Source: Stutzerimonas stutzeri KOS6 (GTDB taxonomy: Bacteria; Pseudomonadota; Gammaproteobacteria; Pseudomonadales; Pseudomonadaceae). From it: DNA of 64,000 nt. Each line of letters begins with the position of its first letter. Position 1 is the stretch's first letter. Shown here one piece after another: positions 45,676 to 54,321 of this stretch. The position numbers and the translations under genes were made by a program. The DNA lies in the NCBI RefSeq assembly GCF_000307775.2, contig NZ_KK020676.1:246681-310680 (forward strand), written 5' to 3'. Under the pieces are notes generated by a model. It was not told the DNA's origin. It saw nothing but the letters and a program-made list of their open reading frames with translations, and did no database searches.

Positions 45676-47196
45676 ATGCGTTACGCCCATCCCGGCACCG
45701 AAGGTGCCAAGGTTTCCTTCAAGACCCGCTACGGCAACTTCATCAACGGCGAGTTCGTCGAGCCGGTAGGCGGCCAGTACTTCACCAACCTGTCGCCGGT
45801 GAACGGCCAGCCCATCGCCGAATTCCCGCGCTCCGATGCCGCCGACATCGAGAAGGCGCTGGACGCCGCCCATGCGGCCGCCGACGCCTGGGGCAAGACC
45901 AGCGTGCAGGCGCGCTCGCTGATCCTGCTGCAGATCGCCGACCGCATCGAGCAGAACCTCGAGATGCTCGCCATCACCGAAACCTGGGACAACGGCAAGG
46001 CCGTGCGCGAGACGCTGAACGCCGATATCCCGCTGGCGGCCGACCATTTCCGCTATTTCGCCGGCTGCATCCGCGCCCAGGAGGGCACCAGTGCCGAGAT
46101 CGACGAGCACACCGCGGCCTACCACTTCCATGAGCCGCTGGGCGTGGTCGGGCAGATCATCCCGTGGAACTTCCCGATCCTGATGGCCGCCTGGAAACTC
46201 GCCCCGGCGCTGGCCGCGGGCAACTGCATCGTGCTCAAGCCGGCCGAACAGACGCCGCTGGGCATCAGCGTGCTGATGGAAGTGATCGGCGACCTGCTGC
46301 CACCCGGCGTGCTCAATGTCGTGCAAGGCTACGGACGTGAAGCAGGCGAAGCCCTGGCCTCGAGCAAGCGCATCGCCAAGATCGCCTTCACCGGATCGAC
46401 CCCGGTGGGCTCGCACATCATGAAGCGCGCTGCCGAAAGCATCATCCCGAGCACCGTGGAGCTGGGCGGCAAGAGCCCGAACATCTACTTCGAGGACATC
46501 ATGCAGGCCGAGCCGACCTTCATCGAGAAGGCTGCCGAAGGGCTGGTGCTGGGCTTCTTCAACCAGGGCGAGGTGTGCACCTGCCCGTCGCGCGCACTGG
46601 TGCAGGAGTCCATCTACGCACCGTTCATGGAAGCGGTGATGAAGAAGGTCGCGCAGATCAAGCGTGGCGATCCGCTGGACACCGACACCATGGTCGGCGC
46701 CCAGGCCAGCCAGCAGCAGTTCGACAAGATCATGTCGTACCTGGACATCGCCAAGCAGGAAGGCGCCGAAGTGCTCACCGGCGGCGCGGCAGAGAAGCTC
46801 GAAGGCTCGCTCGCAAGCGGCTATTACATCCAGCCGACGTTGCTCAAGGGCACCAACCAGATGCGCGTGTTCCAGGAGGAGATCTTCGGCCCGGTGATCG
46901 GCGTCACCACCTTCAAGGATGAAGCCGAAGCCCTGGCCATCGCCAACGACACCGAATATGGCCTGGGTGCCGGCGTCTGGACCCGCGACATCAACCGCGC
47001 CTACCGCATGGGCCGGGCGATCAAGGCCGGACGGGTATGGACCAACTGCTACCACCTGTATCCGGCGCATGCGGCGTTCGGCGGCTACAAGAAATCCGGC
47101 GTCGGCCGCGAGACGCACAAGATGATCCTCGACCATTACCAGCAAACCAAGAACCTGCTGGTCAGCTACGACATCAATCCACTGGGCTTCTTCTGA
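45676..47196 (+). CDS. exaC: NAD-dependent aldehyde dehydrogenase (ExaC type) of ethanolamine catabolism
   Basis: The likely role is oxidation of acetaldehyde, made here by ethanolamine ammonia-lyase, to acetate. The 506-residue product is a full-length ALDH: IIPWNFP, catalytic Glu in VELGGKSPN and catalytic Cys in [12 protein letters not shown], ending [12 protein letters not shown] as in P. aeruginosa ExaC-type enzymes. GGAG precedes the ATG by about ten bases. Gene order (mpl, dehydrogenase, permease, eutB, eutC) is that of the P. aeruginosa PA4020-PA4025 region, but the regulator gene found there between mpl and the dehydrogenase is absent. Confidence 0.9.
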   Translation: MRYAHPGTEGAKVSFKTRYGNFINGEFVEPVGGQYFTNLSPVNGQPIAEFPRSDAADIEKALDAAHAAADAWGKTSVQARSLILLQIADRIEQNLEMLAITETWDNGKAVRETLNADIPLAADHFRYFAGCIRAQEGTSAEIDEHTAAYHFHEPLGVVGQIIPWNFPILMAAWKLAPALAAGNCIVLKPAEQTPLGISVLMEVIGDLLPPGVLNVVQGYGREAGEALASSKRIAKIAFTGSTPVGSHIMKRAAESIIPSTVELGGKSPNIYFEDIMQAEPTFIEKAAEGLVLGFFNQGEVCTCPSRALVQESIYAPFMEAVMKKVAQIKRGDPLDTDTMVGAQASQQQFDKIMSYLDIAKQEGAEVLTGGAAEKLEGSLASGYYIQPTLLKGTNQMRVFQEEIFGPVIGVTTFKDEAEALAIANDTEYGLGAGVWTRDINRAYRMGRAIKAGRVWTNCYHLYPAHAAFGGYKKSGVGRETHKMILDHYQQTKNLLVSYDINPLGFF

Positions 47197-47314
47197 TGGG
47201 CTGAGCGCGGCCGACAGTGGTCGGCCGCGCTTTCGTACAAGACACCAGCCGGGCTCCGCCGTGGTGCTGCGGAGCGCGAAAAAGGTGCGTATCTGCCGAA
47301 CTTGGCTGACAAAT

Positions 47315-47338
47315 CGTCGCGAGCGGGCGCTTGCGACG
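47315..47338. promoter_or_regulatory. Palindrome abutting the sigma-54 promoter of the permease gene
   Basis: CGTCGCGAGC (47315-47324) and GCTTGCGACG (47329-47338) form ten-base arms with one mismatch around GGGC. It ends three bases before the -24/-12 element. Its closeness suggests an operator or architectural site rather than a classical distant enhancer. Confidence 0.55.
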
Positions 47339-47341
47339 TCG

Positions 47342-47357
47342 GGGCATGACGCTTGCT
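47342..47357 (+). promoter_or_regulatory. Sigma-54 promoter of the eat-eutBC operon
   Basis: GGGCATG, ACGC, TTGCT closely fits the -24/-12 consensus; GG (47343-47344) and GC (47355-47356) are ten bases apart. It lies 40 bases before the permease ATG. The P. aeruginosa counterpart needs RpoN and the enhancer-binding protein EatR. Confidence 0.72.
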
Positions 47358-47396
47358 AGGGACAGAGTTGCCAACCCATCCAAGAGGATTCCCCCC

Positions 47397-48845
47397 ATGG
47401 CCCTCGAACACAGCCGTTCAACGCCACCGCACCCTGCAATCGATTTCGAAGCCGTTGGCAGCCACTACTTCCAGGAACGCGAACTGAAGAAAGGCGCAGC
47501 CGGCTGGGTGCTGCTGGTCGGTCTCGGTGTCGCCTACGTGATTTCCGGCGACTACGCCGGCTGGAACTTCGGCCTTGCCCAGGGCGGCTGGGGTGGCCTG
47601 TTCATCGCCACGCTGCTGATGGCCACGATGTACTTGTGCATGTGCTTCTCGCTGGCCGAACTGTCCTCTATGGTGCCCACCGCTGGCGGCGGCTACGGTT
47701 TCGCCCGCACCGCATTCGGCCCGCTGGGCGGCTTTCTCACCGGCACGGCGATCCTCATCGAATACGCCATCGCCCCGGCGGCGATCGCCGTGTTCATCGG
47801 CGCCTATTGCCAATCGCTGTTCGGCATCGGCGGCTGGATGATCTACCTGGCCTTCTACATCATCTTCATTGGCATCCATATCTTCGGCGTTGGCGAAGCA
47901 TTGAAGCTGATGTTCATCATCACCGCGGTCGCCGCCCTGGCGCTGGCGGTATTCATCGTCGCCATGGTGCCGCACTTCTCGGTCGACAAGCTGCTCGATA
48001 TCGCGCCGACCGCCGCTGTTGGTGCCAGCACCTTCCTGCCCTACGGTTACGTCGGCATATGGGCGGCGATTCCCTACGCGATCTGGTTCTTCCTCGCCGT
48101 GGAAGGCGTGCCGCTGGCTGCCGAGGAGACCAAGAACCCGCAGCGCGACATGCCACGCGGCTTGATCGGCGCGATGCTGATCCTGGTTGCCTTCGCCGGG
48201 CTGATCCTGCTGGTCGGCCCAGGCGGCGCCGGTTCGAGCACGCTGGTGGCATCCGGCAACCCCTTGGTGGAAGCGCTGACCACGGCCTACGGCTCGTCCA
48301 CCTGGATGAGCGGCTTCGTCAACCTGGTCGGCCTGGCCGGGCTGATCGCCAGCTTCTTCTCGATCATCTACGCCTACTCGCGGCAGATCTTCGCGCTGTC
48401 GCGGGCCGGCTACCTGCCACGCAACCTGTCGCTGACCAACCGGAACAAGGCGCCGGTACTGGCCCTGGTGATCCCGGGCGTCATCGGCTTCGCCCTGTCG
48501 CTGACCGGCCAGGGCGACCTGCTGATCCTGGTGGCCGTGTTCGGCGCGACCATCTCCTACGTGCTGATGATGGCCTCGCACATCGTCCTGCGCCTGCGCC
48601 GGCCGGACCTGCATCGCCCGTACAAGACGCCCGGCGGCATCGTCACCTCGGGCGTGGCCCTGGTACTGGCCTGCATCGCCGTGATCGCGGGCTTCCTGGT
48701 CGATCCCCGCGTGGTGATCGGCGCCGCGATCATCTACGCGATATTCATCGCCTACTTCGCGATCTACAGCCGGCACCACCTGGTCGCCGGCACACCGGAA
48801 GAGGAATTCGCGGCGATCGAGAAGGCCGAGGCGTCGCTGCACTGA
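47397..48845 (+). CDS. eat: Ethanolamine permease (APC family)
   Basis: Brings ethanolamine across the inner membrane. The 482-residue product has about twelve membrane helices and the APC-family start GWVLLVGLGVAYVISGDYAGW. Blocks such as EGVPLAAEETKNPQRDMPRG are typical of the ethanolamine permease branch. The ATG at 47397 has AAGAGGA ten bases upstream. eutB follows after 15 bases. The neighbours give strong support for the substrate. Confidence 0.93.
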   Translation: MALEHSRSTPPHPAIDFEAVGSHYFQERELKKGAAGWVLLVGLGVAYVISGDYAGWNFGLAQGGWGGLFIATLLMATMYLCMCFSLAELSSMVPTAGGGYGFARTAFGPLGGFLTGTAILIEYAIAPAAIAVFIGAYCQSLFGIGGWMIYLAFYIIFIGIHIFGVGEALKLMFIITAVAALALAVFIVAMVPHFSVDKLLDIAPTAAVGASTFLPYGYVGIWAAIPYAIWFFLAVEGVPLAAEETKNPQRDMPRGLIGAMLILVAFAGLILLVGPGGAGSSTLVASGNPLVEALTTAYGSSTWMSGFVNLVGLAGLIASFFSIIYAYSRQIFALSRAGYLPRNLSLTNRNKAPVLALVIPGVIGFALSLTGQGDLLILVAVFGATISYVLMMASHIVLRLRRPDLHRPYKTPGGIVTSGVALVLACIAVIAGFLVDPRVVIGAAIIYAIFIAYFAIYSRHHLVAGTPEEEFAAIEKAEASLH

Positions 48846-48860
48846 ATTAAGGAGGCTGAC

Positions 48861-50252
48861 ATGGCTTACTCGCACAGCGTGGGCGGCACCACCTGGCGCT
48901 TCGACGACCTGCGCGAGGTGATGGCCAAGGCCAGCCCGGCGCGCTCCGGCGACCTGCTTGCCGGGGTGGCCGCCGCCAGCGACGCCGAGCGCGTGGCGGC
49001 GCAGATGTGCCTGGCCGAGGTGCCGCTCAGGCGCTTTCTCGACGAGGCATTGATCCCCTACGAAGGCGACGAGGTGACCCGGCTGATCATCGACAGCCAC
49101 GACGACGCCGCCTTCGCCCCGGTCAGCCACCTGACCGTGGGCGATTTCCGCAACTGGCTGCTCGGCGAAGAGGCGGACGAGTCATCGCTGAAAGCCCTGG
49201 CCCCGGGGCTGACCCCGGAAATGGTCGCCGCGGTGTCGAAGATCATGCGCGTGCAGGACCTGATCCTGGTCGCGCAGAAGGTCCGTGTCGTCAGCCGCTT
49301 TCGCAACAGCATCGGCCTGCCCGGGCGCATGTCCACCCGGCTGCAGCCCAATCACCCGACCGACGACGGTGCCGGCATCGCCGCGAGCATCCTCGACGGC
49401 CTGCTCTACGGCAACGGCGACGCGGTGATCGGCATCAACCCGGCGACCGACAGCACCGCCGGCATCTGCGAGCTGCTGAAGATGCTCGACGCCATCATCC
49501 AGCGCTACGAGATCCCGACCCAGGGCTGCATCCTCACCCACGTCACCACCTCCATCGAGGCGATCAACCGCGGCGCGCCGCTGGATCTGGTGTTCCAGTC
49601 CATCGCCGGCACCGAAGCGGCCAACGCCAGTTTCGGGATCAACCTGGCAGTACTTCAGGAAGGCTACGAAGCCGGCCTCTCGCAGAAGCGCGGCACCCTC
49701 GGCGACAACCTGATGTACTTCGAAACCGGCCAGGGCAGCGCGCTATCGGCCAACGCTCACCACGGTGTCGACCAGCAGACCTGCGAGGCCCGGGCGTATG
49801 CCGTCGCACGGCGCTTCAAACCGCTGCTGGTGAACACCGTGGTCGGTTTCATCGGCCCGGAGTACCTCTACAACGGCAAGCAGATCATCCGCGCCGGGCT
49901 GGAGGACCACTTCTGCGGCAAGCTGCTAGGCGTGCCCATGGGCTGCGACATCTGCTACACCAACCACGCCGAAGCCGACCAGGACGACATGGACATGCTG
50001 CTGACCCTGCTCGGTACGGCGGGCATCAACTTCATCATGGGTATCCCGGGCTCGGACGACGTGATGCTCAACTACCAGACCACCTCCTTCCACGACGCCC
50101 TCTACGTGCGCCAGGTGCTCGGCCTAAGGCCCGCCCCCGAGTTCGAGGAATGGCTGGCGAAGATGCAGATCCTGCGCCAGGACGGCAACCGCCTGCAGCT
50201 CGGCCGCGAACTGCCCGAACCGTTCCGCCGGGCGCTGGAGCAGCAGGCATGA
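48861..50252 (+). CDS. eutB: Ethanolamine ammonia-lyase large subunit
   Basis: Catalytic subunit of the adenosylcobalamin-dependent enzyme that turns ethanolamine into acetaldehyde and ammonia. The 463-residue product carries the family blocks FRNSIGLPGRMSTRLQPNHP, GLLYGNGDAVIGINPATDS and YFETGQGSALSANAHHG. TAAGGAGG precedes the ATG by six bases. Cobalamin genes and microcompartment shell genes are absent, as usual for the short pseudomonad system. Confidence 0.98.
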   Translation: MAYSHSVGGTTWRFDDLREVMAKASPARSGDLLAGVAAASDAERVAAQMCLAEVPLRRFLDEALIPYEGDEVTRLIIDSHDDAAFAPVSHLTVGDFRNWLLGEEADESSLKALAPGLTPEMVAAVSKIMRVQDLILVAQKVRVVSRFRNSIGLPGRMSTRLQPNHPTDDGAGIAASILDGLLYGNGDAVIGINPATDSTAGICELLKMLDAIIQRYEIPTQGCILTHVTTSIEAINRGAPLDLVFQSIAGTEAANASFGINLAVLQEGYEAGLSQKRGTLGDNLMYFETGQGSALSANAHHGVDQQTCEARAYAVARRFKPLLVNTVVGFIGPEYLYNGKQIIRAGLEDHFCGKLLGVPMGCDICYTNHAEADQDDMDMLLTLLGTAGINFIMGIPGSDDVMLNYQTTSFHDALYVRQVLGLRPAPEFEEWLAKMQILRQDGNRLQLGRELPEPFRRALEQQA

Positions 50253-50281
50253 AGCCGCCCTTGCTACCTCGACCATCCTCA

Positions 50282-50368
50282 GGTGGAAAACGCTGCGCGG
50301 TTTTCCACCCTATGCCGATACCCACACCGCAGCCCGTAGGGAGGAAAACGACCGCAGGTCTTTTCCAC
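50282..50368. repeat. Palindromic repeats inserted between eutB and eutC
   Basis: GGTGGAAAAC pairs with GTTTTCCACC and runs into CTA (50282-50311); a second, looser unit beginning GTAGGGAGGAAAACG spans 50336-50368. They fill most of the 145-base gap inside what should be one operon and share the GTAGGGTGG end with the other repeats. Confidence 0.75.
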
Positions 50369-50397
50369 GCGCCTGACCGTCACGCTCCGAGGTAGCC

Positions 50398-51192
50398 ATG
50401 CACGACCGCTCCCCGACCATCGAAAATCCGTGGCAGCACCTGCGCCAGCTGACCCCGGCACGCATCGCCCTTGGCCGTGCCGGCACCAGCCTGCCCACCG
50501 GTGCGCAACTGGACTTTCAGTTCGCCCATGCCCAGGCTCGCGATGCCGTGCACCTGCCGCTGGATCGTGCGGCGCTGGCCCGCGAGCTGGACAAGCACGC
50601 CCTCGCCTGCCTGGCGCTGCACAGCGCGGCAGCCGACCGACAGACCTACCTGCAACGCCCGGACCTCGGCCGGCGCCTGGACGACGCCAGCGCCGCAACG
50701 CTCGCCGGGCACGCTGACGGAGGCTGCGATCTCGCCCTGGTGATCGCCGACGGCCTCTCGGCCCTGGCCGTGCAGCGCCATGCGGTACCGATGGCCTTGA
50801 AGATCGCCGAGCTCTGCCAAGCGGAAGGCTGGTCCCTCGCACCGATCAGCCTGGTCGAACAGGGCCGCGTGGCGATCGCCGACGAAATCGGTCAGCGCCT
50901 CAAGGCGCGCATGGCGGTGATCCTGCTCGGCGAGCGGCCAGGACTCAGCTCGCCGGACAGCCTCGGCCTGTACTTCACCTGGGCGCCGCAGGTCGGCCGT
51001 CATGATGCGCAGCGCAACTGCATCTCCAACATCCGCCCCGAGGGCCTGAGCTACAACCTCGCCGCGCACCGCCTGCTGTATCTGATGCGCGAAGCCAGCC
51101 GCCGCCAGCTGTCCGGCGTACAACTCAAGGACGAAGCCGAAGTGCCGGTGCTGGACGGCCAGCCGCGCGCCGGCAACTTCCTGCTCGGCTGA
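50398..51192 (+). CDS. eutC: Ethanolamine ammonia-lyase small subunit
   Basis: Small subunit that helps bind adenosylcobalamin. The 264-residue product has [46 protein letters not shown] and the C-terminal [18 protein letters not shown] typical of EutC. CCGAGGTAG precedes the ATG. The distance from eutB (145 bases, with hairpins) is unusual for subunits that must be made together. Confidence 0.97.
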   Translation: MHDRSPTIENPWQHLRQLTPARIALGRAGTSLPTGAQLDFQFAHAQARDAVHLPLDRAALARELDKHALACLALHSAAADRQTYLQRPDLGRRLDDASAATLAGHADGGCDLALVIADGLSALAVQRHAVPMALKIAELCQAEGWSLAPISLVEQGRVAIADEIGQRLKARMAVILLGERPGLSSPDSLGLYFTWAPQVGRHDAQRNCISNIRPEGLSYNLAAHRLLYLMREASRRQLSGVQLKDEAEVPVLDGQPRAGNFLLG

Positions 51193-51199
51193 TGCCGAC

Positions 51200-51280
51200 T
51201 CAGGCCGACTGCCAAGGCTCCCGCGCCTGGCTGTAGATCATCGTGCCGTCGACGTGGTGTTTCTGATCCGCTGCGGTCAT
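51200..51280 (-). CDS. Possible 26-residue small protein antisense to the eutC-mtfA gap
   Basis: A short open frame, MTAADQKHHVDGTMIYSQ then AREPWQSA, is preceded by AGGAGA seven bases before the ATG, a good ribosome site. It lies on the minus strand in the 232-base gap after eutC. I do not recognise it. It may be a small peptide or the remnant of a longer gene. The rest of the gap shows nothing else. Confidence 0.3.
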   Translation of the reverse strand: MTAADQKHHVDGTMIYSQAREPWQSA

Positions 51281-51424
51281 CCCGGCTCTCCTGGCGCGAG
51301 GGCCTGCCCTGATTTAGTCGCCCGCCTGGCAGTCCCGTGCCGCGCCGATCCCGGCACACCGATGCTTGTCGCGGCCCGCAGCCGCGCTTAATGTGGGCGC
51401 CCCGCCCCGCTGGAAACCTCACCC

Positions 51425-52237
51425 ATGTGGTCCTACCGCGCCTGGCAGCGCAAACGCGTCCTCGCCCGCAATCCGGTCGATCCGCAGCTATGGCAACAGG
51501 TGCTCGACAGCCTGCCGATGCTCGACGGCCTGAGCGAAGACGAGCTGGATCGCCTGCGTGAGCGCGCCGTGCTGTTCCTGCACGACAAGCGCCTGACACC
51601 GCTGGCCGGCGTCGAGTTGCAGGCGCAAGACCGCCTGCGTCTGGCGCTGCAGGCACAGTTGCCGCTGCTGCACCTGGCCGATCTCGGCTGGTACCGCGGC
51701 TTTCACGAGATCGTGATCTACCCCGACGACTTCCTCAGCCCGCAAAAGCACCGCGATGCCGCCGGTGTCGAGCATGAATGGGACGCCGAGCACAGCGGCG
51801 AGGCCTGGTTGCAGGGCCCGGTGATCCTCGCCTGGCCCGGCGTGCAGGAGAGTGGCGGCTGGGAGGCCTACAACCTTGTGATCCACGAACTGGCACACAA
51901 GCTGGACATGCTCAACGGCGATGCAAACGGCCTGCCGCCGCTGCACCGGCAGATGCGCATCGATGCCTGGGCCAGCGCCATGCAGAGCGCCTACGACCGA
52001 CTCAACGCCGCGCTGGACGCCGACCCGGAAGTCGAGACGCCGATCGACCCCTATGCCGCGGAAAACCCGGCGGAGTTCTTCGCCGTCACCAGCGAGTACT
52101 TCTTCAGCGCCCCGGATGTGCTGCAGCAGGCCTTTCCCGAGGTCTACACGCAGCTCATGGAATTCTATCGCCAGGACCCGCTGGCGCGGTTGCAACGCCT
52201 GCAGGCCGAACATCCGGCCTACCGGGAACCTGCGTAG
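51425..52237 (+). CDS. mtfA: MtfA-type zinc-dependent peptidase (DUF980)
   Basis: E. coli MtfA is a cytosolic zinc aminopeptidase that binds the repressor Mlc and so affects the glucose phosphotransferase gene. The 270-residue product has the zinc motif HELAHKLDML (near 157) and a downstream Glu in ENPAEFFAVTSEYFF, both characteristic. Other blocks are YRGFHEIVIYPDDF and GPVILAWPGV. The Mlc link may not hold in Pseudomonas. It precedes ppa, as in P. aeruginosa. Confidence 0.93.
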   Translation: MWSYRAWQRKRVLARNPVDPQLWQQVLDSLPMLDGLSEDELDRLRERAVLFLHDKRLTPLAGVELQAQDRLRLALQAQLPLLHLADLGWYRGFHEIVIYPDDFLSPQKHRDAAGVEHEWDAEHSGEAWLQGPVILAWPGVQESGGWEAYNLVIHELAHKLDMLNGDANGLPPLHRQMRIDAWASAMQSAYDRLNAALDADPEVETPIDPYAAENPAEFFAVTSEYFFSAPDVLQQAFPEVYTQLMEFYRQDPLARLQRLQAEHPAYREPA

Positions 52238-52282
52238 GCCAGGCGCGTCGAAGCCGGCGTGCATTGCACGCGACATTGCGCC

Positions 52283-52288
52283 TATAAT
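52283..52288 (+). promoter_or_regulatory. -10 element of the ppa promoter
   Basis: A perfect TATAAT lies 57 bases before the ppa start and is followed by CGCGCCCAC, a GC-rich discriminator like that of the tRNA-Leu promoter. The -35 is weak (TGCATT at 17-base spacing). Confidence 0.6.
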
Positions 52289-52344
52289 CGCGCCCACTTT
52301 TTTCCGCCCCCAGGCCTCGCTGGCCGATCAGGAGCCCATCGTTC

Positions 52345-52872
52345 ATGAGCTACAGCAAAGTCCCGGCTGGCAAAGACCTGCCGAACGACATCTACGTCGC
52401 CATCGAGATCCCGGCCAACCACGCGCCGATCAAGTACGAAATCGATCACGATACCGACTGCCTGTTCGTCGACCGTTTCATGGCCACGCCGATGTTCTAC
52501 CCGGCCAACTACGGCTTCATCCCGCACACCCTGGCCGACGACGGCGACCCCCTCGACGTGCTGGTCGTGACCCCCTATCCGGTTGCCCCGGGCTCGGTCA
52601 TCCGCTGCCGGCCGGTCGGCGTGCTGAACATGACCGACGAAGCCGGCGGCGACGCCAAGCTGATCGCCGTCCCGCACGAAAAACTGTCCCAGCTGTATGT
52701 GGACATCAAGGAATACACCGACCTGCCCGCCCTGCTCCTCGAGCAGATCAAGCACTTCTTCGAGAACTACAAGGATCTCGAGAAGGGCAAATGGGTCAAG
52801 GTCGAAGGCTGGGGCAACGCCGACGAAGCCCGCGCAGCAATCACCAAGGCGGTTGCGGCTTACCAAAAATAA
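52345..52872 (+). CDS. ppa: Inorganic pyrophosphatase (family I)
   Basis: Hydrolyses pyrophosphate to phosphate, pulling biosynthetic reactions forward. The 175-residue product has the family signature [10 protein letters not shown] with its metal-binding aspartates, and [17 protein letters not shown] before it. GGAGCCCATC precedes the ATG. Its terminator, 17 bases past the stop, is the apparent integration site of the mobile element that follows. Confidence 0.98.
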   Translation: MSYSKVPAGKDLPNDIYVAIEIPANHAPIKYEIDHDTDCLFVDRFMATPMFYPANYGFIPHTLADDGDPLDVLVVTPYPVAPGSVIRCRPVGVLNMTDEAGGDAKLIAVPHEKLSQLYVDIKEYTDLPALLLEQIKHFFENYKDLEKGKWVKVEGWGNADEARAAITKAVAAYQK

Positions 52873-52889
52873 GCCAACGCCACCCCCTG

Positions 52890-52917
52890 AAGCCGGCCAC
52901 AAGCCGGCTTTTTTATT
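52890..52917 (+). terminator. ppa terminator and putative left attachment site
   Basis: AAGCCGGC pairs with GCCGGCTT around CACAA and is followed by a T run, so it ends ppa transcription. The first 24 bases recur exactly at 59491-59514, the other end of the element. Integration here would leave an intact terminator at ppa. Confidence 0.85.
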
Positions 52918-53023
52918 GTCTAGTGATTTCTGCCCGCTTCCGCTCAACCCTAGACGCCATGCGGGTTACAGCCTAATATCTGTCCACTAGCAGCCACCCG
53001 AAACTAGCCCCCTCCAGCGTAAA

Positions 53024-53047
53024 AGTGTGGGGACAAGTGTGGGGACA
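53024..53047 (+). repeat. Left arm-type integrase sites (two tandem 12-base repeats)
   Basis: AGTGTGGGGACA occurs twice in perfect tandem just before the integrase gene. Related TGTGGGNAC copies, also 12 bases apart, lie at 59417-59437 near the right end. Paired arm sites at both ends are characteristic of tyrosine integrases. Confidence 0.7.
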
Positions 53048-53064
53048 GAATCAGGGAGCGAAGC

Positions 53065-54321
53065 ATGGGCAAGCTGAACCCGAAGCAGGTAGAGAACCTG
53101 CGCGAGTCGGGCACCTACGAGGACGGGGACGGATTGCGCCTTATCGTGAGGGCATCCGGGAGCAAGTCCTGGCTACTGCGTTACCAGATTGCCGGCCGGC
53201 GCCGCGATATGGGGTTGGGCAGCTATCCCGAAGTGAGCTTGAAGGAAGCGCGCCTGACCGCAGCGGGACACCGTAAGCAACTGGCGAGCGGTATCGACCC
53301 GATGGCAGTCCGGGATGCCCAGCGCGAAGCCGAACGGGAGGCACAACGGGCTAAGGAAGCTCAGCGTGTGACCTTCCAAGGCTTGGCAATGGACTACCAC
53401 ACCGCGCATAGCGCTACCTGGTCAGAGAAGTGGCGCAAGGGCTGGCTGCGCAAGCTGGAACTGTACGCATTCCCCATCATCGGCAAGAAATCCGCCGGGG
53501 ATATTGAAACCGAGGATGTGTTACGTGTCCTCCAACCGATCTGGGGCAGCAAAACCCGCACCGCCGACGAAGTCCGCGGACAGATCGAACAGGTACTGGA
53601 TGCGGCCAAGGCTCGCAAGCTGCGCAAGGGCGACAACCCTGCCCGTTGGCGCGGGCACTTGGACAACCTACTGAGCCGTGCGGAGAAGAAGAAAGCCCGC
53701 AAGCGTGAACATTTCGCCGCGATGAAATGGCAAGACGTCCCGGCGCTGATGACCGCTCTCGCCGGCCGTGACTCGCGCGCTGCCGTGGCCGCTCGCCTGA
53801 TGATATTTACCGGCGCACGAGCACAGATGATTCGCTTGGCCGCCTGGGATGAGTTCGATCTGGAGTCGGGCATTTGGTCGCTGCCTGCCCTGCGAATGAA
53901 GATGCGCAAGGCGTTTGAGATACCCCTGGCGCCGCCCGTTGTGGAAATGCTCAAGAGCCTGCCACATATTGAGGACAGCCCTTTCCTTTTCCCAGGTCAA
54001 GGTAAAACCGGAGCCATCCATGCGAACGCCGTTCGTACCCTATTGCACAGCCTGGGTCATGACGACATCACCCGCCACGGCTTCCGGTCGAGCTTCCGCG
54101 ACTGGGCAAACGAGCGAACGCACTACCCGCGCGAAGTCTGCGAGCTGGCGCTTGCGCATGACGAGCGCGACCAGACCGAGGCCGCGTATTCGCGCTCCGA
54201 TTTTTTGGAAAAGCGACGCGCGCTGATGGCGGAATGGGCGCAGTTCATCACAACGCCGCCAGCGGCGAATGTCATTCAAGGCGACTTCAAGCGCGTCAGC
54301 GGTGCGGGGGTACCTGTATGA
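53065..54321 (+). CDS. int: P4-type tyrosine recombinase/integrase
   Basis: Catalyses integration and excision of the element. The 418-residue product has the N-terminal DUF4102 domain (DGDGLRLIVRASGSKSWLLRY, MGLGSYPEVSLKEAR), a core-binding domain (about 100-195) and a catalytic domain with Arg252 (TGARAQMIRL), His338 and Arg341 (RHGFR), His365 (LALAHD) and the nucleophile Tyr375 (EAAYSR), so all key residues are present. CAGGGAG lies nine bases before the ATG. It points inward from the left end. Confidence 0.95.
   Translation: MGKLNPKQVENLRESGTYEDGDGLRLIVRASGSKSWLLRYQIAGRRRDMGLGSYPEVSLKEARLTAAGHRKQLASGIDPMAVRDAQREAEREAQRAKEAQRVTFQGLAMDYHTAHSATWSEKWRKGWLRKLELYAFPIIGKKSAGDIETEDVLRVLQPIWGSKTRTADEVRGQIEQVLDAAKARKLRKGDNPARWRGHLDNLLSRAEKKKARKREHFAAMKWQDVPALMTALAGRDSRAAVAARLMIFTGARAQMIRLAAWDEFDLESGIWSLPALRMKMRKAFEIPLAPPVVEMLKSLPHIEDSPFLFPGQGKTGAIHANAVRTLLHSLGHDDITRHGFRSSFRDWANERTHYPREVCELALAHDERDQTEAAYSRSDFLEKRRALMAEWAQFITTPPAANVIQGDFKRVSGAGVPV

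Noticed and set aside
45313..47145. A 610-codon minus-strand frame opposite the aldehyde dehydrogenase
   Set aside because: Composition and lack of domains mark it as a shadow; the plus strand encodes a full dehydrogenase.
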